A DNA stretch of 24,189 bases. Source: Euryarchaeota archaeon UBA596. GTDB taxonomy: Archaea; Thermoplasmatota; Poseidoniia; Poseidoniales; Poseidoniaceae. The notes beneath the pieces were generated by a model. That model ran no database searches and was not told the DNA's origin. It saw nothing but the letters and a program-made list of their open reading frames with translations. The stretch spans positions 32,523-56,711 of the forward strand of contig DAGQ01000074.1 in assembly GCA_002498205.1 (NCBI GenBank), in the 5' to 3' direction. A program made the translations under genes and the position numbers. Shown one piece after another: positions 15,696-24,189 of this stretch (the first letter of the stretch is position 1; every line of letters starts with the position of its first letter).

Positions 15696-18600
15696 TTAAA
15701 ACCCTGGTCCGGCTCCAGTCCTTCTACTTTTAATGAATGAATAAATTCCTAAAGCAAAGATCAAGACGATTATGATCGGTACAATATTTGGTTGTTTAGC
15801 TTCATTATCTGCAGTGAATTTTACTTGATTTAACTCAACAGGTTCAGGAGTACTTACAGTTGGTGTTGTACCTGCATCTATTGTGAAAGTAAATTTATAT
15901 TCACCCGCTCCAATTTCATCTGTATCAAATAACACTGTGATTGTTTCATTACTTTCTTGTAAGATTGTAATTGGTAATGAAGTTGCGGTTAGATTTAATT
16001 CTTCAAGATAACCTGTCACAATAACACCTTCTGCTGGAATTAATCCGTCATTGTGTACTAGTATTGAGAAATCTACAGGTTGATGAATAATTCCTCCTCC
16101 TGGCCCCATACTTGGAGTATCCATTCTAAGGTCTGCTTCTGCAACCTGAACGAGGACTTCAACAGGAACTTTTAGACCAGATTCACTAGTTACATTCACA
16201 ACAATTGTATATGATCCTTCGTATGTAAATTCAGGCATTGTCACAGTAAATCCTACAGCGGAGGTTCCATTAGCTGGAATTGTCCTAGACATTGGAGCTG
16301 AAACACTCCAAGTGTCAGGTAATTCAGAACTATCTATTTCAAAGAATACATTATCATCACCGTTCCCTAGATTATCAACATTTACGTTGAAAGCGGATGT
16401 TCCCCCACCTGAGGTCATTCCAACTGTTTCAGGTCCATTTGCTTGTAGAGAATACTCTTGAGGAATATGAACTTTAATATCAAAACTGCTAGATTCTCCA
16501 GTACTTGATGTTGCTAAAATTCTCACATTATGACCTGTGTCATAAGAAATACTATTTTCTCCATTTGGTAATTTAATTTTTACTAATATCTCTCCACTAC
16601 TTGGAGACTCACTAATTCCAAAACTCATATTTTTAAATTCTTCAAATGTATCTCCAACCTCAAATGTAACTAACCAATCATCTTTATCAGCACCTGAAAC
16701 AGATGCCATAAATGTGTAATTTTCTGTAGCAATATTTCCAAGATAATCTATATCCATCGTGATTTCAATATCATAATAATCATCAGTAATTCCATCTCCA
16801 TCTAAATCTCTTATAGTTGCATTAATCATTTCATCTTCAACATAATCAACTGTTTCACCATTTGAAATAATTTGAGAGATTGAAAATTCAACATCATGGA
16901 TTAATACTCGATTGAATTCAACTACTGCCTCAGCAGAAGTAACTATTGAAAGTGAACCATCATCTCCAAATCCAGGTGGGAAAGCACCTGTTAAAGTATC
17001 ACCAACATATTCCATCTCCATATTCATCTCCAATACATTAAACTCGCCTGAAATTTGTAATGACCCTGCAGGCAATAACCAAATTTCAGCGGTCTCAGAT
17101 ACTGTAATATTCCATTTTGCTTCATTCAAAGTTAACGTTAAAGGAACTAAATCAGTGATTGTAGAATTTGTAGACTCTAAACTGAGGATATCCCTTTCAT
17201 CTCCAGAGAAATCTGTCCATCTTGTACTGATTGGTAAATATCCACCAGCCTTAATTGTAGTATTATGTTCACCACCATCAATTATTTCGGCTTCAAATGC
17301 ATCATATACGACCATATGATAATTTGGTGATTCTGCGTGGAATACCCATTTTCCTGGTGCTACTGTTGCATTCCAAACAATTTCACCATCTTCATTAATT
17401 TCGATTGAAATATCTACATTCTCTCTTTCATAACCTTCATCAGCTGCTGGAATTAATTCAACGCTCATATCTGTAATTATATCATCACTAATACTCTCAA
17501 ATCCATATTGAATTTCAATCTTACCTGAAACTAAAACATTATCAGCATCTAAAGATACATCTAGACCTTCCTGATTAATACTATTATTCTCTACTTCAAC
17601 TACTAATGAATTATTATATGTAAATCCTAAACGACTTACATTTACTGTATAATTATCATTTGCTGGAACGTAGAAAGACCAGCTTCCATCAGTTCCAGTC
17701 GTCATATTCAAAGTTTCGAATTCATTAGAATTAACTTCAATTTCTGATTCGTCTAATTCCTCACCATTCTGGAATTCTCCATCTTCATTAAAGTCCCAAT
17801 ATACATTTCCACTAATTTCAACATATCTAGTAAGTTCAAGATCTCCAGTAAATGTTTCATTTTCTGATAATACGCCTACTGAATAATCATCTAAAATCCA
17901 TCTTACACCATTAAAGTCATCTGTGTAGTTTAATTTCAAATTCCAATCTCCAGGGAATAATGTAGCTGAAACAAATGCAGTTTGATTTGATAGTGGTAAA
18001 GTTACTTCTCCAAGACCATCATTAGAAACTGCTGTCAAACTGATTCCTTTCAATAAACTATCATTAGAGATTCCTCCCAATTCAAATAGTGTTAAATTTA
18101 GTTTAGCAACTTCTAATGTTCTCCATTCAAATGTTCTATTGTCTGGATTTTCATCAATAGTCACTAATGCTCTAAATGATTGTGTAGTTCCATCTACATC
18201 ATTAGGACCAATCGTTACAGTATAGTTCCCTGCAGGAACATAATGTAATACAGTACCGTTGGAATCAGAATCTACTCGTAAATCTAACAAGAAGTTTTCA
18301 TTATCTGTATAATCAAAGACAACTGTTACATTTTCTGCAGGTGCAAAACTTTGATCTTTAATATCTATTTCAACCTTCCACAATGATTGTAATACTAAAT
18401 CAACAGGTTCCTCAATTCCTGAAACTCCAATCGAAATCGGGTCAGGAGTAATTGCAAATATTGTATCAAATTCACTACCATTCTTCACATCTTGAGCATC
18501 CATTTCTAAGTAATATTGTCCAAATGATAAATCCATATCCAAAATACCATCTTCAGTAAACATCTCTGATGTAACATTAATTATTTCCTGATCTACACCT

Positions 18601-21600
18601 GTAGAAATTAATCTAAATTCAACGCTCACAGGAGTACCATTTTCAAATAATTTATCTCCTCCGTCAATAAAAGTTCTAATTTGAACTGATACTGGATCTG
18701 GGAATGCATCGACTGTCCAATTTAATGCATCTGGTGTTGTCCCTACTGATTGGTTCGCACTTAGAATTGTTTCAGAAACACCTAACATTTCTTCACTCAC
18801 TGTAATTGAATAATTACCTGTAGGAAGTATGAAATCATACCTTCCATCTGAATCTACACTAGAAACCCAAGTAACTCCCATGAACATGTCCAAAGATGAA
18901 TCTCCCTGAGTTCCAACGTATTCTGCAAATACCTCAAATGTTTCGAAATCAGGAATTCTATTATCATAAGTCACATTATTTGGATTTAAAATCACTCTTC
19001 CAGCATAATTATATGAAAGACTTAATTTCTCATTAATGATTAAATTAATATCATCCATGTCTGTTGAAATATTAACATGTTTAGCTGCAACCATCTTATC
19101 TGGCGTTAATGTTGTCACATCAAATTCCATTCCTGAAGGGAGTTCTAATTCAAATTCTCCTTCTCCATTAGTTTCAACAATTACTTCAATACTTCCACTT
19201 CTGAAATTCACGGGTAATGAATTAAGTGATTGAGGAACTTGTGTTCCATTTTCATCTGTAACTATTTTAGCAACGTATCCATTAACCATAACAGCTTTTG
19301 AAAATTCAAATAAATCTAAATTTAATTCTTCTTGTTCTAAATTAAATTCGCTCCACAAGAGTAGATCTTCACCAGTTCTACTTTTCATTATCCAATCACC
19401 TAATGGCAATTCAACAAATACTACGCCCGTTTCATTAGATGTTGCATTTACAACATTGCCATTTTCAACTGATGTGAAACTAACTAATATTCCACTTGCA
19501 TCAATAATATCTGGTTGATTAGGGGTCGTCTCATTTCTTACTGCTGGACTAATTGTAAATTCTACATCTCCATGTTCTAAGATTACTCCATTAAATGACA
19601 ATATATCATCTTCTTCAACCAGTGTTCTATTTAGTTCATATTGATTATCCCCATCTAAATCTACTCTAACACTATAATTTCCAGGAGATAATGGACCAAT
19701 ACTTACATTTCCTTCTTCGCCAGAACTAAATCTTAAACAAGTAACGCCGGGACTAAATAATGAACCACTATTATCAACCCAAATACCATCATCAAGATTT
19801 ACATCAGTACAATCATCAGATTCCAAATCTAAATCAAGTATCTCAACTGTCGTATTTAGTGCGAGTCCGTCTTCATCTGAAATTATACCTGATACTTTTA
19901 GACCAGCTATACTTAAATCTAAATCTTTAGAACCTTCTAAACCTACAGTTATTTTTTCAATTACATCAGAAGTTCTTCCATTATTGAAGACAGCGTACAT
20001 TTTATACTCTCCTGGAGCAATATCATTTGCATAAAATGAACCTGCTACAACCATATCTCCACTATAATCACCAATTCCTGTGTAAGATGCTTCGCCCTCA
20101 AATGTTCCTTTTCCTACAAATCTTCCACCTGCTTCAAATGTAGCATTTGTCAAATAAGTTGTAAATTCTGTAAGAGCACCCGATGTAAAACGTCCACTTG
20201 CAACTGCAGTTCCATTAATCAAATATTGACCTGAACCTTCAGAACAAACTTCTTCTCCTGCTGGAACTGTGGAATTTTCACAAGCGCTAATATTATCTCC
20301 ATCAACCCAACTTGCATCTAAACTTCCTTCTCCACTCCAGGTACCATTACCTGTGTAAGATTGGCCAACTTGAAGTCTACGAGAGTAATTACCTGTAAAG
20401 TCAGTTACTTGAATTTCCTTATTAGATTCAATTATACCTTCATATTCAGAGAATACTGCTGTTCCATCACCACTAATTACCAAATCTTCACCAGAAACAG
20501 TCTTATTTATTGTACTTACATCATAAGAGATTTCATCATTCCAAAGGTTTTCTAATACAAAGTCTGTTTCGACAAGAGGTAATCCTGCGAATTCTCCGTC
20601 ACCAACCCATTTAACTACTCCTGATGCAGATGATGTTTCTAATTCAATATTTACTGCTTCTAAAGGTGTTGTTGAAACTCTTTCAGCTTGATTAGCTGTA
20701 ATATTAATTTCGTTTTCACCTAACCACATCATTCCAGAAACTTCTGAAAGTAATCCAGTAATTGGATTAACTACACGTTCTCCAGAATTTTGTCCAATAA
20801 TATCTAAATTCATTGTATAAATGTCTAATTCTCCAGATTGTATTGTCAAAAGATCTGCAGCACTATCAAATTCGCCTGTCAATGCTGTAACACGAATCCT
20901 TCCAGCTGGTGCAGTAAAACAGTAATCTCCATCAGAATCTGTTGTGGTTGTTCCTATTGGAATCCAGTAGGTTCTTGCGTCTAAATCTTCTGAACCTTCA
21001 CCACTGAATGCATCTCTTTCAACTAATAAAGTTGCACCAGCAATTGGAGTATCTAATTCAGGTACTGAAACCGTACCACAAACTTCAGTTCCTGCATAGT
21101 ATTTTAGAACTTTTACACCAAAATTTGCTTCACCAAGTCCAAAGGTATCATAATTACCTCTTTCGTCATACCAATTCGAAATTACGAAATGATTCATCAT
21201 TGCACCTGGAAGAGGCCAAGCAGATTCTAAAACAGACTCAGGTGTTCCAGAATATGAAGATGAAAGTAATGGTTTAGGTGAAGCAGAAATAACTCCTGAA
21301 TAATCTGTTAAGCCTAAATCTGCAGCACCATATCCAATATATGCTCTAGCTAACATAGTATCATAAAATGCCTCTGTATGGTCATATCTTACATCAACTA
21401 ATTGAATAACTTCTACATCTCCCCCACTTTGACTTCTCAATACATCCATCTTATATTGCTCATTAAAATCTTCAGCTGTTCTTTCAATAATACTTTCTGA
21501 ACCTCTCTGAGTTTCATAAACGGTATCCATAAAATGATCAGGGTTTTGACCAGAAAGTATTGTAGGTGCGTAGAAAATTCCTGTTGGATTCCCTCTGTTG

Positions 21601-24189
21601 AAAGATGAATCGGAATATGCTCCTCCACCCATTGGATATAATCTCGTATCAATAGCAAAATATGATATTTCGTGATTTCTAGTGATCATTTCGCCTGGAG
21701 CACCTTCACTATCTTGTACTTCATAAATATCCAAGCCAATTATAGCATTATACAGATCATTTAACTCTTCACTATCTAAAGAGCCAGTTAAAACTTGAGT
21801 TCCAAGTGCAATTTGTGAATTTTGCCTATGAATTGATGTTCCTGCATCATTATATTTGTTAATTATATCAGAAGTATACCAATAATCACCAACAACATAG
21901 TGGCTTTGATCAAATGTTTCACCACTACTATCATCAACATATTCTGTCATTATTTCACGATTAGCAGTTCGATCTTCAAAAGCGGATCTAGCCTCGGCTT
22001 CAGATGTATAATCTTCACCAAGTTGTACTTCTCCTTCATAAATTCTCCAAACATAATCATCTGTTTTTAATCCATCAGTATTTACATAACCTCTAGCAAG
22101 TGCTAAAATACCTTGATTAGTTGTTTCTTCGGTCCATTCATAAACTTCGAACATACGTTCTTTAGCCAATTCTTGTGTCAATTCACGGGTGACTAAATGG
22201 AATTCATCATATTCTTGAGAAGACAAGGAATCTAACATAACCTTTTCAAACTGTTTTGAATAATCTGAACCATCTCCACCATGAACAACATCACCAATTC
22301 CAACTCTAATTATGAACATTGCAACAAGATCATCTTGACTTCTTGAAAGTAACATATTACCTGCTGTAGGAATACCTGTCTGGAAGTTATCTGCAACAGT
22401 AGGATGCTGTCCCTGAGTTAATGCTTGGAAACCGTAGTCCCACCATGAAACAAATGCTGGTTTATCTGAAAACTTCATCATACATTTTCCTATATCTGAA
22501 TTCCAAGAGCCATCCATTTCATTTTCACAGATTGAACTATCGGTCACACCCTCATGGTATTGATCTTGTTGAGCCAACCAGTCATATGCTGAATTCCAAT
22601 AATAGTCATTAAATCCTGGACCGAATGAATTCATAAACCAATAACCCTGAACATCTTCATATGCTGTCCCATCAACTAAGTTTGTCCATCTTAAAAAGTC
22701 TGGAATTAGATTATATAACTCTTCATCGACGTCTGAAGCTTTTTCACTACCTCTAGGAATTGCTGCATCCATACCATATGTTGCATGTTGAGAAAATACC
22801 ATAATAAATATCATAAATATTGCAATGAATCCTGGGTTTTTAATCACAGTTTTTCTACCTGAAGTAAATCTAGCCCCTGGAGTATTAATTCCCATTCTTC
22901 TCCATTGTTTAATCATTTCATCCCAATTAGAGACTTTCCATAACCATGCAAGTGCACCCGCACCTACAATTGCCATCACGGGTGTTGCATTGTATACGAA
23001 TCTTCCAGCATTCCAAGCCATATAAGATGCAAGTAAAACCCATACAGCCAAAACCAATTCGGGAAGTTTTCTATGTCTTAAACCATCCCAAGTCAATCCA
23101 AACCCTCTACATAATGCAGCAACAAAGATGAAAGCACCAAAACTACCAAACAATAACCCTCTAGAAGGTGCTTGTGCTTCGGCAATTGTGCCAAAGATCT
23201 TGTTTTGTGAAAAATAACCTCCACCTGTGAACAAAGTAGCACCTAAGTCAGAATAATTAAGCGACCATTGTAGCCACAATAAGAATAGTGGAAATACCAC
23301 TAGAGCACTTACAGTACCAATTACCATCAACCAAGGTTTATCTCTAGCTGAACAAACAATGTAACCAGAAATTAAAATTAATCCCGTAATATAAAACATT
23401 GCTTGGAATTCACCATTAAGCAGTAACCCTAATGCTGGATGCATGTAGAAAGGTAATGCAGTTAGCCAAAGTGCTAGCAACATTGTTACTGTAAGTACAG
23501 TAATAGCCATACTATCTCTTCTTCTGAACAAATTAAATAAAATCTGAATCATATAAAATACAAATATTATAGATGGAGCATAAACAAAACCTTTCCATGC
23601 TAAAGCAACAATTGCAAAAGAAACCCCTGAAAGTATTGCATAGGAAGTAGCTAATCTTTGATTATCCCATACCTTTGTAAATCCTTCAATCATGTAAGAT
23701 GGTTTCCAACTGGAATTAGATAAAATTCTATCTTCATTAGTATTTTTCATTGCTTGTATGTAATAATAGAAACCTACTGTGGCAAATAATAATACAAATG
23801 CATCATGGTCTGCTAAAGCAAAAGTTGTATGGCTCACATGCCCTGGCATAAATGCAATTAACCAAGCTGCTAAAACACCCGCACCTTTTCCAAATACTTC
23901 TCTTGCCATTCCAGCAACAGGGAATATTATCAATGCACCATAAATTGCAGGTAATGCTCCAACACTCCACCATACAGCGTTTTCAGCACTAATTCCGAGA
24001 ATTGGAGATAAAATTAAACCTCCAAGTGCAAGACTCCAAGTATACAATGGAGGTCTTGGGTTAATATCTCCAATTGGATAAGCTCTATCCGCATCGAAAA
24101 TAAAATGTGCATGTTCTGCAATTACATAATCTATTGCGCGCTTCATATACCACGGATCTGAACCACCAGTAAGATCCCAACCACCTGTT
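15696..24189 (-). CDS. aglB: AglB/STT3 oligosaccharyltransferase fused to a giant extracellular region; 5' end outside the window
   Basis: Residues are numbered from the internal Met at 24146 (2816 residues), but the frame continues upstream to the window edge and reads ...GGSDPWYMKRAIDY, so the real start is outside. It is an N-glycosylating oligosaccharyltransferase: about 13 membrane helices up to residue 452, metal-binding SDPWY just before the Met, DHD (113-115), catalytic-loop TIAE (320-323), lipid-oligosaccharide-binding GRF (381-383) and the sequon-binding WWDYG (568-572). IDTRLYPM at 832-839 may correspond to the second sequon-recognition motif. After about residue 1020 comes a tail of roughly 1800 residues: carboxypeptidase-regulatory or SdrD-B-like beta domains (VSGIISDEDGLALNTT near 1415; ISGNVYWDFNEDGEFQNGEE near 2110), CARDB/NEW-like domains near 2569 and 2674, and a final membrane helix (2788-2804) with KSRR. 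Normal AglB proteins are about 800-1000 aa, so the tail is exceptional. The subtilase gene follows. Confidence 0.9.
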   Translation of the reverse strand, partial: TGGWDLTGGSDPWYMKRAIDYVIAEHAHFIFDADRAYPIGDINPRPPLYTWSLALGGLILSPILGISAENAVWWSVGALPAIYGALIIFPVAGMAREVFGKGAGVLAAWLIAFMPGHVSHTTFALADHDAFVLLFATVGFYYYIQAMKNTNEDRILSNSSWKPSYMIEGFTKVWDNQRLATSYAILSGVSFAIVALAWKGFVYAPSIIFVFYMIQILFNLFRRRDSMAITVLTVTMLLALWLTALPFYMHPALGLLLNGEFQAMFYITGLILISGYIVCSARDKPWLMVIGTVSALVVFPLFLLWLQWSLNYSDLGATLFTGGGYFSQNKIFGTIAEAQAPSRGLLFGSFGAFIFVAALCRGFGLTWDGLRHRKLPELVLAVWVLLASYMAWNAGRFVYNATPVMAIVGAGALAWLWKVSNWDEMIKQWRRMGINTPGARFTSGRKTVIKNPGFIAIFMIFIMVFSQHATYGMDAAIPRGSEKASDVDEELYNLIPDFLRWTNLVDGTAYEDVQGYWFMNSFGPGFNDYYWNSAYDWLAQQDQYHEGVTDSSICENEMDGSWNSDIGKCMMKFSDKPAFVSWWDYGFQALTQGQHPTVADNFQTGIPTAGNMLLSRSQDDLVAMFIIRVGIGDVVHGGDGSDYSKQFEKVMLDSLSSQEYDEFHLVTRELTQELAKERMFEVYEWTEETTNQGILALARGYVNTDGLKTDDYVWRIYEGEVQLGEDYTSEAEARSAFEDRTANREIMTEYVDDSSGETFDQSHYVVGDYWYTSDIINKYNDAGTSIHRQNSQIALGTQVLTGSLDSEELNDLYNAIIGLDIYEVQDSEGAPGEMITRNHEISYFAIDTRLYPMGGGAYSDSSFNRGNPTGIFYAPTILSGQNPDHFMDTVYETQRGSESIIERTAEDFNEQYKMDVLRSQSGGDVEVIQLVDVRYDHTEAFYDTMLARAYIGYGAADLGLTDYSGVISASPKPLLSSSYSGTPESVLESAWPLPGAMMNHFVISNWYDERGNYDTFGLGEANFGVKVLKYYAGTEVCGTVSVPELDTPIAGATLLVERDAFSGEGSEDLDARTYWIPIGTTTTDSDGDYCFTAPAGRIRVTALTGEFDSAADLLTIQSGELDIYTMNLDIIGQNSGERVVNPITGLLSEVSGMMWLGENEINITANQAERVSTTPLEAVNIELETSSASGVVKWVGDGEFAGLPLVETDFVLENLWNDEISYDVSTINKTVSGEDLVISGDGTAVFSEYEGIIESNKEIQVTDFTGNYSRRLQVGQSYTGNGTWSGEGSLDASWVDGDNISACENSTVPAGEEVCSEGSGQYLINGTAVASGRFTSGALTEFTTYLTNATFEAGGRFVGKGTFEGEASYTGIGDYSGDMVVAGSFYANDIAPGEYKMYAVFNNGRTSDVIEKITVGLEGSKDLDLSIAGLKVSGIISDEDGLALNTTVEILDLDLESDDCTDVNLDDGIWVDNSGSLFSPGVTCLRFSSGEEGNVSIGPLSPGNYSVRVDLDGDNQYELNRTLVEEDDILSFNGVILEHGDVEFTISPAVRNETTPNQPDIIDASGILVSFTSVENGNVVNATSNETGVVFVELPLGDWIMKSRTGEDLLLWSEFNLEQEELNLDLFEFSKAVMVNGYVAKIVTDENGTQVPQSLNSLPVNFRSGSIEVIVETNGEGEFELELPSGMEFDVTTLTPDKMVAAKHVNISTDMDDINLIINEKLSLSYNYAGRVILNPNNVTYDNRIPDFETFEVFAEYVGTQGDSSLDMFMGVTWVSSVDSDGRYDFILPTGNYSITVSEEMLGVSETILSANQSVGTTPDALNWTVDAFPDPVSVQIRTFIDGGDKLFENGTPVSVEFRLISTGVDQEIINVTSEMFTEDGILDMDLSFGQYYLEMDAQDVKNGSEFDTIFAITPDPISIGVSGIEEPVDLVLQSLWKVEIDIKDQSFAPAENVTVVFDYTDNENFLLDLRVDSDSNGTVLHYVPAGNYTVTIGPNDVDGTTQSFRALVTIDENPDNRTFEWRTLEVAKLNLTLFELGGISNDSLLKGISLTAVSNDGLGEVTLPLSNQTAFVSATLFPGDWNLKLNYTDDFNGVRWILDDYSVGVLSENETFTGDLELTRYVEISGNVYWDFNEDGEFQNGEELDESEIEVNSNEFETLNMTTGTDGSWSFYVPANDNYTVNVSRLGFTYNNSLVVEVENNSINQEGLDVSLDADNVLVSGKIEIQYGFESISDDIITDMSVELIPAADEGYERENVDISIEINEDGEIVWNATVAPGKWVFHAESPNYHMVVYDAFEAEIIDGGEHNTTIKAGGYLPISTRWTDFSGDERDILSLESTNSTITDLVPLTLTLNEAKWNITVSETAEIWLLPAGSLQISGEFNVLEMNMEMEYVGDTLTGAFPPGFGDDGSLSIVTSAEAVVEFNRVLIHDVEFSISQIISNGETVDYVEDEMINATIRDLDGDGITDDYYDIEITMDIDYLGNIATENYTFMASVSGADKDDWLVTFEVGDTFEEFKNMSFGISESPSSGEILVKIKLPNGENSISYDTGHNVRILATSSTGESSSFDIKVHIPQEYSLQANGPETVGMTSGGGTSAFNVNVDNLGNGDDNVFFEIDSSELPDTWSVSAPMSRTIPANGTSAVGFTVTMPEFTYEGSYTIVVNVTSESGLKVPVEVLVQVAEADLRMDTPSMGPGGGIIHQPVDFSILVHNDGLIPAEGVIVTGYLEELNLTATSLPITILQESNETITVLFDTDEIGAGEYKFTFTIDAGTTPTVSTPEPVELNQVKFTADNEAKQPNIVPIIIVLIFALGIYSFIKSRRTGAGPGF
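20010..20680 (-). other. Gly-rich short-period repeat segment within the AglB tail
   Basis: About residues 1156-1380 of the fusion protein hold a chain of short strands with G-x-G or G-x-F/Y/W spacing: GDGEFAG, SGDGTAVFSEYEG, TGNGTWSGEGSLDAS, GSGQYLINGTAVASG, GGRFVGKGTFEG, YTGIGDYSGDMVVAG. The pattern recalls MORN-like or beta-solenoid sheets and differs from the Ig-like domains on both sides. I recognise no named family. It could be a stiff spacer or a ligand-binding sheet. Confidence 0.45.

Noticed and set aside
16912..17319. Open frame of 135 codons on the plus strand inside the AglB tail
   Set aside because: It is antisense to a clear, domain-bearing frame, with no promoter or ribosome binding site and a Ser/Pro-rich shadow composition.

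Overview
The window looks like chromosomal DNA of a low-GC archaeon, most likely an uncultured marine euryarchaeon of the Thermoplasmata side (Marine Group II/Poseidoniales or a relative). This is inferred from an AglB/STT3-type oligosaccharyltransferase, three genes with archaeal class III (type IV pilin-like) N-termini, GTG starts, a GGTGAT type of ribosome binding site, and very large secreted proteins of the DxDxDG, beta-propeller, beta-helix and Ig-like kinds. I see no rRNA, tRNA, CRISPR array, transposase or phage gene. The strain and order cannot be fixed from the sequence alone.

Layout. (1) 1-2586, minus: a secreted calcium-binding-repeat/beta-propeller protein whose 3' end lies outside the window. 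It has no complete frame, but the reading frame is open throughout. (2) 2587-2758: a divergent promoter region with an 11-bp motif repeated in both gene leaders and an operator-like dyad. (3) 2759-7340, plus: a tight gene string made of a YycJ/WalJ-like metallo-beta-lactamase-fold hydrolase followed by three pilin-like membrane proteins (344, 749 and 157 aa), the last three linked by ATGA overlaps. (4) 7337-9859, minus, converging on that string with overlapping stop codons: a STAND-type NTPase with an N-terminal winged helix and C-terminal TPRs, probably a signalling regulator. (5) 9921-14366, minus: a 1481-aa surface protein with a beta-helix, Ig-like domains, one C-terminal membrane anchor and an odd cytoplasmic tail (acidic stretch, ten glutamines, small UBA-like helical motif). 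(6) 14431-15657, minus: a membrane-anchored subtilisin-family protease with an unusual sequence around its serine. (7) 15696 to beyond 24189, minus: an AglB oligosaccharyltransferase fused to about 1800 residues of extracellular beta-rich domains and a second, C-terminal membrane anchor.

How it may fit together (inference). Almost every gene acts at or outside the cytoplasmic membrane. The giant AglB would attach N-glycans to exported proteins, including its own sequon-rich tail and the beta-helix and propeller proteins. The anchored subtilase, 38 bases downstream of it, could process the same clients. The pilin-like string could build a surface filament or membrane-anchored complex. The STAND protein could sense state and regulate the locus. 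The best candidates for something undescribed are the oligosaccharyltransferase-giant adhesin fusion with its adjacent protease, and the pilin-like trio whose middle member is far larger than a normal pilin.
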